Shown: positions 1-12,500 of the stretch, one piece after another
How the letters are laid out: each line of letters begins with the position of its first letter
Position numbering within the stretch: position 1 is the first letter of the stretch
From: Strigops habroptila
Lineage: Eukaryota > Chordata > Aves > Psittaciformes > Psittacidae
DNA length: 64,000 bases
Assembly: GCF_004027225.2 (NCBI RefSeq)
Contig: NC_044277.2
Span: 39,412,305 to 39,476,304, forward strand
Reading direction: 5' to 3'
Made by a program: the position numbers and the translations under genes
The notes under the pieces: model-generated
What the model was told of the DNA's origin: nothing
What the model saw: only the letters and a program-made list of their open reading frames with translations
Databases searched by the model: none

Positions 1-125
1 GAAGTGCTTGTTCATGTACAAGCCACCCTGATCTCTACTTTGCTCCCTGAGTGGTTTTGCCTGTTCTGTGAGAAAATGATGTTCGTTTTGGTCTGTCTTC
101 TTTTCAAGTTCCTTTGCACAGAACA

Positions 126-257
126 ATGGATAATGAAGGGAAAAGCAATGTTTCTGCAGAAGCACCCAATACGCTGGAATCAGTTTCTTTTCTCGGTGTA
201 TCGGGTAATCCTTCGCCTACGGAATCAACCGTATTGCCTAATACAGAGGAACTGCAG
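126..257 (+). CDS. KIF20A-like: KIF20A-like coding exon 1 (residues 1-44)
   Basis: The start is the ATG at 126, in good context (A at -3, G at +4). The exon itself begins at 122 after a pyrimidine-rich stretch ending in cag, so a 5' untranslated exon lies outside the window. It encodes an acidic, Ser/Thr-rich leader before the motor. The donor, CAG/gtgtgg, is weak, and exon end 257 was chosen because it keeps phase 0 into exon 2. Confidence 0.82.
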
Positions 258-3200
258 GTGTGGGTTGGTTTTGTACCAGGTCTTCTGATTATGGGGTTTT
301 TAAGCTTTAATTGAGGCAAATACTTCTTTGGTGAGAACTGCTGTATTCCCCCATCCCCAGGATGTGTTTGGTTCTTCCGCTTGGTTCTCACTGCTACAAA
401 TTGTTGCCAGTACCAAATGCAGATGGTCAACGCTATGTGATGTGTCATGCTAAGCTTTTGAGAAGGAAGTAAAGGAATTCGGTAACTGCACTTTGAATGT
501 AACATGACTGTACTGTTCCTTTTAGTAAGCTAAACAAGCATATAGATCCTTGTTGAAAGCTTGTTAGGTGCTTGGAAATAAAGATCTGTAATGCTGTGCT
601 GCAGTATGCTTCTGAAGATTGTATTGTCATGTCTGCCTTTCTAGATCTGTAGGTTTGCTGATTGACTTACTTCCCTCAGGTGACTTAATTTTGTATGATT
701 AGCAGAGTGCTGCTTGTGGGAGGGATGTGAGAACTCTGATCAATCCATCTGCTGAATGAACAAGTTGTCAAAGTAGGGATATGGAAGCTCTGCAAGAAAG
801 GAAGGAATGCTGGGATCCCTCTAGAAATCTCCCTGCTATTATTGCTTGACCTGGATGGAGAGACCTCTGTGTAATGATATGGGATGGAAAAGCCCACCTT
901 AGCAACTGAGAACTCTTTCATGGTTATTACTGTGAGGAAGATAAGGGGCTAGTGCCTGGAAAACAGTAATTAAGCTGTCTCTGGAGGCTAAGAATATATC
1001 AGTCTGTTAAATGAACATGCACCATACAAAATGGAAGTGCAATACTTTAAAGCAGCTATTAGAAAATACAGCTTGAATTCAATACAGAGTGACACCAGAA
1101 GGTGGAAGCAGTGCAATTTATGTCTCTGTTAGCGTGCTCTTTTAAAACAAAGATACTGGCTTTGTCCGAAAAGAACATTAAAGGGGGTAGGAGAGGTTAC
1201 TTAAGGACATCAGGAATTTAAGAAACAAATGAAAGCTTAGGGTCTGAACTTCACAAGGAAGGAGAAGGTGAGGCAGTAAGATAAAACAGGAAATATGCAT
1301 TAGAGATGTATGCTGATATGATTTGGGGGATATTATGTTTAAAAAGTGGTCATTATAACTGTGGTTTGTTTGTTGCCTTGTGTTTGGTTTTGTTTGTTTA
1401 TTTTTTTTTTAATGAATAGGCATACCAACCTTTGAAAGTCTTCTTGAGAGTGAGGCCCTTTTCTGTAGCAGAGCTTGAAAACCATGAACCTCAGGTTAGT
1501 TGTAGAATTAAGAAATAAGTTTTCCTTCTCCCCCAAAGTATACTCCACCTAGTATTGTAAGCTGGGACTTTCTTTTATGGAAGTAGTGGACACCTGGGTA
1601 AATGTAATGTAGCTCTGCAAAGTTCCACTGGGTACTTTATTTAAAAGTTGGTATCACTCCTGCCTCTGTGCAGTGCTCAAGAAATGAGTTTCATGGAAGA
1701 GATTATGCAGTTCCAGGAGCAGTTCGGGCGTCTGACCCTTGAGTTTCCTTGGAATGCTTGAACAGTCTACTACCTCATTCCAGTGACTTGCTGCTCATCC
1801 TGTGAAGTTTTTTTTTTTTTATATAACCTCTACAGTTTATATTGTCCGATTCAGATGCTTCAGTGTTTTACACACATACATGTACACATGCAAACACACA
1901 GAATTACTCCTCCTTCCTACGCACTGCCACAGTGCTTCCAGTTTGGCATCATTCAGCAATCCGAGCTGCTTGTAAGGGTAAATTGATTTACAAAATCAAA
2001 TTGAGTTGTTACCATTCCTTTTTGGAATGGGAAATTTCTGACTACCTGACCGTTAGTGAAACTACTTGTTCTTAAAAGCAGGGAAGGAAGAAAAAAGTAA
2101 GTGTTGAAGTTTGTACTAGATTTTAAGCTTGTCATGTAGCTCATGCTGGAATAGTTGGTATTCCAACATATTGGTTATATAACCTGTTTTGAATGGTATG
2201 AAGGCTTTTTCCTCAGCCTGCAAAAGCTATGAATGCTTGCAAGATCTTCAGCATTTTCTGTTCTCTTAACTATCACCTGAATCTGTGAGGAAGATGCTTG
2301 ATAACAACTAAAAGAAAACACAACCCAACACCAAAACCCCCTTCCAATCTCTATAAAAAGTAAGCAATCAACTTAATGTTTAAGTCTTTTTTTGTCTGCC
2401 ATTCATAATTTTCAGGAAAGCGTGTTTGTTCCAAATATGTAAGAGAAGAAAAAAGTAGAACCCAAGCTCTATTTCTTATAGATGTAGGCTGGAGCTTTAG
2501 ACAGAGACAATCCACAGGTTAACTGACCAGTTGTTGCTTATAGAGGCAATGATTCACGCAAGTAAAGCTTAAGAGCTCTGGATGAAATTCTGTACTCTTG
2601 ATACAACTGCAGTGACTCTTGAGTGTCAACTGCTGGAGAGCAGGAAGTTGTGTTCTTTGGATATAGACAACGTGTACAGTGCCAGAAATAGTCCAACTCC
2701 TGCCAGCTTATCTGTGGGGTTAGCTGGGGGAGACAAGAGCGATGTGTCACCAGCTGGATTCCAGCTCTGCAGACCTTGACTACTCATGAGCTTCTGTGAG
2801 GCTGGTGGCACACGCTGCAAATGTTGGATTCTTCTGTAGCCCTCTAGGATTTAGTACATCTGACCTGCATTCCTGCTTCTGGCAACGTGGAGCAAATGTT
2901 AAAGAGTACACAGGTTTAGACCCTGGCATAGTGAGCAATTGATTGGTCTAAACTCAGTACCCAGCTTCTTGGAGCTTCTATACCAGTTGATAAGCAGACT
3001 TGCTAATTGAGACTCCAAGAGCAGTACCTCCTATGTACATGCCACACTTGGATTATTAGTTTTACCAGCTCTGGCCAGCCTCAGAACACAAATGTCAGAT
3101 TTGGTTACAATCAATCCTTGCAGCAGATGCTTCGAGACACTGTTCAGCTATACTGGTAGTTCAGTTTGTATTTTTAGTATCCTGCCTGGTGTAAAATTAT

Positions 3201-3484
3201 TTTTCCTGTGATACAGCATTCTACATTTATCGAGTGAGTGAGTGCTTGGTGATTGTACCTCACCTGTACTTGAAACTAATTGTTTCCTTCATTACTGACA
3301 ACTCTATCTATCTATCTATCTATCAAAGGATAATGCTTCAAACTTACTTTGTTTATGCTGGTCATAGCTTGTTTCACACTGAAAATGATTGAAGTAGAAA
3401 CCCAGTAGGTTTCTATATAGCTTTGTTTTCACAGGTAGGATTGTGCAAGCCCCAATCACAAAATACCAGGGATTAGAGAGTAGT

Positions 3485-3515
<31 letters not shown>

Positions 3516-6500
3516 TGTTCCTGGGTGGAATATGAGGAAAAAAATTATACCTTACGGAAAACTCCAGACAATTGCCTTAATTTTGGATACATTGTCTTTC
3601 ATTTGAAGTGGGTATCTCTGTAGTTGTTACATGCTTCAAGAGAGATTATGTGTAAATTTTGTAAGTCTTTGTAGCTCTAGGCTTTTTGGTTTTGTTTGCT
3701 CTTCTATGGGTTGTGTTTTGTTTGGTTGGTTTTTGTTGGGTTTTTTTCAGATTTTTCTTCCTAAATAATTGTGTGGTGTTTTGGTTTACCTTGTTTTGTC
3801 TTTTAAGGGTTGTGTAATTATTGAAGATCATCAGACAGTAATTCTTAATGCACCCAAAGAGTCTTCTGCAATGAAAAACAGTGAAAAAGGAATTGGTCAT
3901 TCTGTTCATAAGTTCACCTTTTCTCAGGTAGAGAAACTGTATTCTAATTTTCAGTTATAGTTTATTTTTCCACAATGTAATGATAAAAATTGATTTTTCT
4001 ACTGTACCATGCAATGCGATTTTTCTTCTTGGAATTCAATGAGGTGGTATTTTCCTTAAAACCCACCTAGACTGCTTATTATTTACTGTTAAGCTGTCAA
4101 GAAAGCTATATTACAATGGAGGTGCCTATTAGATGAGACAAGGAAGGTTCTTTGGCAGCTCTGTTGTTCTCTTTGATTAGATGCTGCGAAAGCTGCTTGT
4201 AGGCACAAACTCAGTGTGGTTCTGCTGTTCCCTTATTTGGGAAGTGTTACAGGAAATCACATGTTTAAAGGAGTTGCTTTTAGGAACGAATTTTTGACAG
4301 AATAGCAGCCTAACTGCTGAAACCTCCTACACTGAAAGTAAATTTCTGAACTCTGTTACCTGCTGCAAGAAACTCTGTTCTCGGAGTATCAAAATACAGC
4401 CCCAGGCATTGAGTCATTCGGACCACTGTAATGCTGATTGTCTTATCAGTGGTGGGTGACTGGTGCAGAGTTGAGGAGGGAGCTGTGCATCACCAGCCGA
4501 GCTCTTGAAAGTACCACTGAACAGTAGCTCAGTAGCACTGAGCAGTTTATTTTAGGAGTAGGAAAATATTCAAAAATAAGGGCAAGCCTGGGTGCCCCAT
4601 AGAATTAAACAGGCATCCTATGAGAACGCAGCAGAAAATGTTGAATCAGACAGGGTTCAGGCAAGATAGAAAACGAAGCTGGTCACAATTAATCAGTGCG
4701 TAATATTTTGATATATTAAACTACTTTGTGCCATTTATCACTTTTTTTTCTTTTTTTTTTTTTGTTTTTTCCTTCTCCAAGGTCTTTGGACCAGAAACTA
4801 CCCAGAGTGAATTTTTTGAAGGCTCAATGAAAGAGATAGTAAGAGCATATGTTAATGGAGTGAATGGACTGGTGTTTACTTACGGGGTTACAAATGCAGG
4901 CAAGACGTTCACTATCCAAGGTATAACGTATTTGCCAAAAAGCATGTATGACAACCAAGTGAAAATCTGATGAGAAGTTTGTATGAATATCTACATTTTA
5001 TCTTGTGTTATTTTTAAGGGACTTCTAAGGATTTTGGTATTTTACCTCGCTCACTTGATGTGGTTTTTAACCACATTAGGGGAAGACATTATCTGAAGAT
5101 GAACTTCAAGCCATATTTGAGTAATGATGTTAAGAAACTAGAAGATGCACAAGTTAAGCAAGAAGAAGCCATGAAAATGACTGTTCTTGCATCACTGAAA
5201 GAGGTCAGTGATCAAATACTTCCTTGTTAATGAAGTTTCTTAAAAGCTTCCTGTCTAACAGACTATCTTTAAAATCTCTGTTTCCCTATTGATTCTTTAG
5301 ATTTACCTAACTCTACTGTATGGATACTTGGTGAACCTTGGAATAAGGCAACTTGCTGGTTTTGGAGCTCAGGGTAAACTGGAAGAACTTTCTGCAGCAG
5401 GCAGCACACAGTTCAAACCAAACACCTTTGCAAAGCCAAAGCCTGGGTTTCTATAGAGGAGCATTTCTGACACTGTGGTGACACTAGCACTTGAAAAGTC
5501 TCTGAGACCTGAGTGATCTAAAACCTGCTTCTTAAGCAAATCTTTTGGGTCAGGTTCCCAGGCTGGATCTCAGGACAGTTGTTCAAATTCCAGTACTAGC
5601 TTAGGAGAAATGATGGCAACATCTTAGCAGGGGTTGTGAAGAACGCTGAAGAGTTCATTTTGGTGGAAGACAGCCTTAAAGCAGATTAAGCAGCTTGTAA
5701 ATGTGTGATTTATGTAACTTCATAAAGGAACTTTTCTGATACAGCAAGTGAAGTGAGATTAGACAAAATGAATTTCCTAAAAGGAATACAGCCTCCTTTA
5801 GAGGACTGTGTATATCTTTTACTCTGAAGATTGTGGGTAAAATAGAGAAGTCTACTGTTCCAGTCTCCTGTTTTCATTATCTAGTCATTTCTGTTTCCAG
5901 TGTAAGAAATGGATCTCACTAGAAAATGGGCACCCTTGTGTGTGTGACTGTTCTATATTTCTAAGCCCAGTTGCAAGTTGTCAAAAGTTGTCTGTTTTTC
6001 AGAACATTTTAACCTGAAGTGTGGCTCTGTACATCTAATCCCAAAATGCAGTAGGCTCAGCTGATTATCATTTAAAGCAACTCTGAATGAATTCTGGGAA
6101 GTACAGAAGCAATGATTAACTAGGTTTTCTTTTTTATGTGGTCTTTAATACCAACGCTGTTAAAGTACTCCAGTTAGCTCTGAAAGAATATCCTTCTATG
6201 GATCAGATTAATATGTAAATTTTGACTCTAAATTCTATTGCTTAATATAAACTCTGTAAACCAAACTTTGTTTAATCTGAGTCTGGTTAACATTTGAGGA
6301 AATATCTCAGTCGAAAAATCTCAAAGATGCTAAAGATTACGTATTTGAGAGTTTCTGAAGAGCTCACTTTCACTGTGTGTGTATGTGCATGCACAGGGGG
6401 TGGGGATCTTCAGGAAAAATTGAGATGGTCAGGAGGGTAGTAGGTAAATGTTTTGAAAATAGCTTTACGCAACAAGCTTGCAAGAAGGAAGAAGCAGGAC

Positions 6501-9500
6501 TCCGAGGTCTAGAACAGGGAGTCAAACACCTTATTTTGATGAGAACTCAATACTTGACAGATATTCTTTTCTGTTAAATCACAGTCTGACTTATTAACAG
6601 TTTAGTTACTGAATGTTGCAGTAGGTGATTTAGATGCTGATGCACTACAGTGAAAAGCAAGCAAGACCACCATCAGGAAGGAAAGGTAAAAATGCATCTA
6701 GAAAATAATACATGACAAGACCTTGCTTATGTATTACAATGCTTCCACGGTGATAGCTCAGCTATCCCCATGCTGCTTGATAGCTTGAGAATGAATAGCA
6801 TCACTGTTCAGATGCTCACTGAAGCTTGTATTCTGAGAGCAGATATGGTTTGGAGAGCTTGGTTTTGGTTTACATGGATTTCTGTAGGCCCTTTTCCCAG
6901 GCTCAGTTTACATGTCATGCAGAAAGAGCTTGCTGTTCCTTTCATTTGCTCACTTTACACTGCTCTGAGTTACTGCAATACCCTAATATTTAATGTTCTA
7001 CTGTTTGTTCTCTATACAGTACTGATGCAAAACCTCTTGCTTGTCATGGTTCGCACCCTCTCTTTCCTTCCCTTTACTTGTTCTATTCATGGGATTAAAT
7101 ACTGTTTTTTCCTGGATTAAATGCTGCTTTACTTGCATTCCTATTCCCACCTGTCCTTGTATTTGATATTAAATGTCAGCTTCTGTCACTTGCAAACAAT
7201 GTCAGTTCCTGTTCCCACTTGTTTTCAGGCAATCGTCTTCATACTCTTCTCTGTATTCGGTCTTATGATTTGAAGAACAGTATAGCAGCATAGTTAATGC
7301 TGTTTTGTTGAAATATTTTTACAAAAATTTACCACATGCACAAGTACTGTGGTACTGGGTGTTTTACATTCCATTTTTGACATGCATATGTGTGCCAGTC
7401 CCATACCCTGCTTTAGACTTCTGCTTTGTACTTCACAAACAGAATGAATAGAATCCATGTTTGTGGTTATACTTGTAACTACTCAAGAAACATGGTCACT
7501 TATAAAATAAATGACAATGAAATCATATGCTATTTATCTTTAAAATGAAAGATCTGAAAGTATGGCTTCTGTTTGTAAAGATTCCATTTTGGATATACCA
7601 AGTGAGTAACGTAGCAGTAGTCAGTCCATAATGAACTCAGCACTGCATTCAAATAGCTACATTAAGATTTATTAGTTTGAATCTGTTCCCCTTTTCTGCT
7701 GTAGGTAGGATTATGCTCTATCAGGATTGGGTTTTGGGAAATCGGGGTGAATGTCCTAAGGAAAATTTGTATCAGTGTATAAATATGGGGAGGGAGGTAG
7801 TATGTGAATATATTGGAATATCTAAATAGTGGGAGTTGCTTTGTTACGCCGGTTTTCCTATGGGCAATTTGAAGCCTGTTCTTTGACAAGTCTTGTCAGG
7901 TTTTTAAATAATTTTGTTGATGTAAAGAAATTCAGCAAATGTGTGTACTTAAACAGACTGTGCTGTTTTCTATATAGTATTTTTAATGGCTTTTTAATTC
8001 AGTATGAATTAAACTTAGGCTGTTGCTTTATCAGATCTTGAAGGTTTTTATGAAGTTATTTCACTTTTTCTGAGGTTTTAAAGTAAGCTTGACTCATACT
8101 CTCACAGACCTGGCACAAGCCTGTGATTTGCAAAAGTGATTTGTAACAAGCAAGCAAATTAGGAATCTCTGCTGCTTTATTCTCTCTGTTGCTCACCACT
8201 CTGCCATCTGCTTCTGAAAGAAACTTACTTCTGCAGTTCTTTTGGTTGACTGAAGTACTGTTTGGATTTGCCCAGTTGTTCATAAAGGCAGCCTGGGCTG
8301 TTGCAGTTTGACAGAGGATTTTGTTTCTCCCAGAACTATAAAGTAAGCCTCCTATGTTAGCAGCAACTGGCCTCCAAAACAGGTTGCTGGGAGTATCAGA
8401 GAACGATTGTTCTTGTGAGGGAAAGAGCATTTATTGATTTAGTTCAATATTATTAAAAATGCTTCATCTGCAGGCAGAGTAAGGGTGGCTTAACACTTCA
8501 TACTGTTTCAATATTTAAATCTTAAATACTGGAATTGCTGTTATTTTTACCTTCTGCTATTCTCAGTCTGTTCATATGGATGTAATGGTCTTTTTTTCCC
8601 AAGGAGACAGAAGGCAGCTCAAATACGATAACAAATACATGTGATGTGGAGTTGGATTCTTCCAACTGTATCTCAAAAAGTCTTCCTTCTGATTCACTAG
8701 GTAAAATACAGTGGAAAATTTTGGGGGGAAGGAAATACAGAAATTTAGGAATATAAGCAGGTAACTGTTGGTGGATTAAAAAAGTCTCTGGATATGTACG
8801 TTTACTTTGTAGTATAGTAGTTTAACAAAATTTTAATGGCTCAATTCTGGAGGAAGAGTAAATACGTGAAAATATTCTGATAGCTTTTCTCCTTTTGGGT
8901 GAAGAGGGAAGCTTAGTTCTGCATAGCCAATGTATTAACTTCTGGAAGCTTATGTTGGGGAAGGGGCAATAGTTTAGAACTTGGGCATATTCTCATTACA
9001 GGTGACTGCTGAGAAATTTGAACGTTCTTGGGTAAACGCAAAATTATGCAGTACTGTATATCTAATTGTACAACATATACAAGCCTCTTTCTTTTAGAAG
9101 TTTCTATATACTGTAAAATTTATCAATGTGTTGTTTGATCATTGAACTTTTCCTTTGTTTTGGGTTAGCAGAGAACTTTTTTCCACTTGACGTATACAGG
9201 ACTAATATACAGCAAAAGACACAAGCATCTGTGTGGATTTCCTTCTGTGAAATTTATAATGAATATGTGTATGACCTATTAAATGTATTATCTACATCAA
9301 AAACTCAGAAGCGCAGAGTCTTAAGAATTTGTGAGGATCAAGGAGGAAATTCTTATATTAAAGGTAATAATGTTTTATAACCTTAGCAGTTTCAGAGAAT
9401 ATCTTTGATCATCAGAAATGTATGTAAATGGTCTCTTTTCACAGACTTAAAGTGGATTAACATTCAGAGCACTGAAGAAGCCTGCAAAATACTAAAAATA

Positions 9501-12500
9501 GGGAACAAGAACCGAAGCTTTGCTTGTACTAGAATGAATGAGCAATCAAGTAGGAGGTTAGTTCCTCTAATTATAAGCATACTCTGTTCCTTTTAAAGGA
9601 AGAAGGGGGGGGAAGGGAGGAGAGGACCCTAGAATGTGCTTGAAATTAACCACTCTTCAATAACAGCTTAAGACTTTCCTTGATTATTCTGGGTTTATTA
9701 TGAAATTCTTTCTTGAAGAAACTTTAATAGTAGCTGGTCTTGGGTTGCTAGTCATGGCTTTGGGTAGCCAAAAAGATGAAATCACATTCATTTTTGGGTG
9801 CCAGTAGGGCTATATATCTTGGCAAATGCTAATGGTACTGAGTGGGAATAGCTGTGCAAGGATATTGAAGGAAAAGATGGGTAGCTCTTCATCACTGGCA
9901 GTATAATTCCTGGAAACCTGGAGCCTGTCAGTAGGGGATGTAGGAAGGAGTTGTGCAGTACCTTGTAGTGCTGCTAGATTACCTAGATGCTTTTAGATTG
10001 CTGTGTTCTAGCTGAGCTTACTTGATATCTTAAGAAATAAGCTTCTAGCTCTTACCCAATTCTGGAGAGAGGTCAGGGAGAATCTGGCTTTATGGAGAGG
10101 GAGGAAATAGAGAAGGTGGTATAATTTCTGTTGAAAATGCCTTCTTACTTGATTTTAATGTCCTCTTATTTATTTGTCCTTTAAGTGTGGAAGGGCCATG
10201 TTGTATATTTAGCTAATATAGCATTACTAAGCCTGCTTTTTCTATAAAAAACAAGATTTGTGGTGTTCTATATTAGTTAAAGACAACTGCCATTGAATTT
10301 CATGCTATGATTCTACCTGAATTTCACTCGAGCTTACAGTAGCGCAGAAAAGAACTGTGTGCTTTTTTTGGTAGGGTTTTGTGCCCAGAATGTCCTCTTT
10401 TTTGCTCCAGAAAATATGTTGACTTCCACCTAGTTTGTTTCTAAATTGGGGTGGGTTGTTTTAAGAAATTCAATTCTTTAGTTGCGGGTTGGCACTGAGA
10501 AGTAAAGCACTGCTTTGAGTATGTACTGGAGAAGTTCGTATTCTGTTCTTCCTGATTTGCTGGGTAAACTGGGACAGGGAACTTCTGGTTCTTCTTTGTA
10601 GCTTGATGTCTAGAACAGAATAACTGGATTTTCAAATGTTACAAATTCAACCTTTCTAGAAAACAAAGTAATTTCAAAACTGAACAAATAACTGTAGGCA
10701 AAATTACAGTCCTGACCAACCTTAACTCATTCCCTTCCCCACTACCTATTCCTAATCAGTTCTTCAGATCTACTGAGTTCAAATACTGCCTGAAGCTTGT
10801 ATATGAAGTGGCTACCTGAGCACTCATCCTCTGATGAGCTGGCTTAAGTGAACTGGCTTTTTGTTTTCTCCAAGGCAGTTTGTAGGTTTTCATGTGACAT
10901 TTTCCCCTTCCTGTATTAAAAGAAATGGAAAGTAAAATACAACTTGTATTGCTGCTTTTTGCTGCTGAATGAATGCATTGCGAAGGTAACTCATGTAAAT
11001 TAGTGAATTAATTCTTGTTCTTTCTTCAGCACTGAACTTTGTGTAGCATACAAATTTTACTTTGCTTCAGTGACTGCTTAATTTTCGTAATTATGCTTAT
11101 TAAAAAGAACTTCTTTCCATTCCAGTCACAGTATATTTTCAATCAGGCTACTAAAGCTAACTGATGAGCATCAGCCGCATGTTCTTGGAGTTTCAGAGTA
11201 AGTGAATGCTTCAGCTGATTACTAGAACATAAATGCTTCAGAAAAGTTGGTAAGGTGTAAGTGTGCTAAACTGGTGAACTTTCTTTTAATAAACTACTCC
11301 AAGAGCTGAGAAGGAAATCGGAATTCCACTGGCTGTGTAAAACTGGCTGGAAATCCTATAGGGACCACTGTGGAAGTGTTTCCCTGCTCTTGTTCTGTTG
11401 AAGTTTGGCTGAAAGAGCCTGTTAAAACTCTGTCAGTAGTACAAAAATTGTGGGAAATACATGTAGGTTGTCTTACACAATGGGGAGGTGGGGACAGAGT
11501 AGTGCTATATAATACCACACTGTATATTCATAGCCTTTCACATAGTTGAAATATGTGCCTTAATAATGTGTGTAGTATTAATATGTACTTATTCCAGCTG
11601 TGTGAAAGGCTATGATCTTACAAAGGTGTTATTTTGTGTAAATAAGTGTTTGTATAAGTGAGTAATAGTTTGATTACATGAATTTTCTAACTTCCAGAGT
11701 ATTTAAAGGGCTTTCTTAATATGAAGTGGCAATGAAGTTCCTTGATTATCCAGGATAGTTGCCTCTGATTGTAACCTGTTGTACCATGAGGGACAGTTCA
11801 GTGGCCTGAGTTCAGTAGCACGTAATTGCTATAGCGAAACAAAGAGCTCTAAGGTGATCTCGGAAGGACTTCTGTCTTCTTACTTGGAACAGTGAACAAA
11901 TTGTTCTGTATCCAAAAGAGGCAGACCGCAGCGTACTATCCTGCAGTCCTCTCAGTGCTGGAACTGGTGAAAGTGACTGTCAAAATGCTTCTGTAGTATA
12001 GCCCCACTGTGCAAAACTGTCTCAGAAATTCCTGTTATCTCATCTGGAAGTATTTTAGGATTTCAACAGAATTTAGGTTACTAAACTGAATTCTTTATGT
12101 AAGAATGCCTCCGAAGTTTTAGATGAATGCTACCAGCAGACTACTTTGATGTGCTGAACAGACTGTCTTAGGAAAAGCAATCTTGTTCAAGTATCTTCAT
12201 GTAGAATGGGAAGATAAGATAGGTTAGTGCTGTTACCCTAAATACCTTGCGTAGTGTCTTATAGACAAAATGTCAACATTAGAGTACAACTTATCCTGTG
12301 ATCTAGGTAGGCTGAAATGAGCCACTCATTTACACTTTAGGCACATAAAGAAATAAAAAAGACATACAGTTCTGTTCCCATACTGTTTAGGAACAAGTTT
12401 ATATGCACGTTCTGGATAATTCTTTCATGCAGGTTGTCTTTCTGTGACTTGGCTGGGTCAGAGAGGTGTAATAAAACACAAGCCTTTGGAGACAGACTAA

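Larger units (their letters stand above)
1495..3807 (+). other. KIF20A-like intron 2
   Basis: About 2.3 kb. It holds a CTAT tetranucleotide repeat (3303-3324) and a run of 27 A (3489-3515). Short open frames here show no family features. Confidence 0.7.

Noticed and set aside
1..121. Kinesin promoter at the left edge
   Set aside because: The pyrimidine tract and cag right before the first coding exon show this is intron; the promoter lies outside the window.
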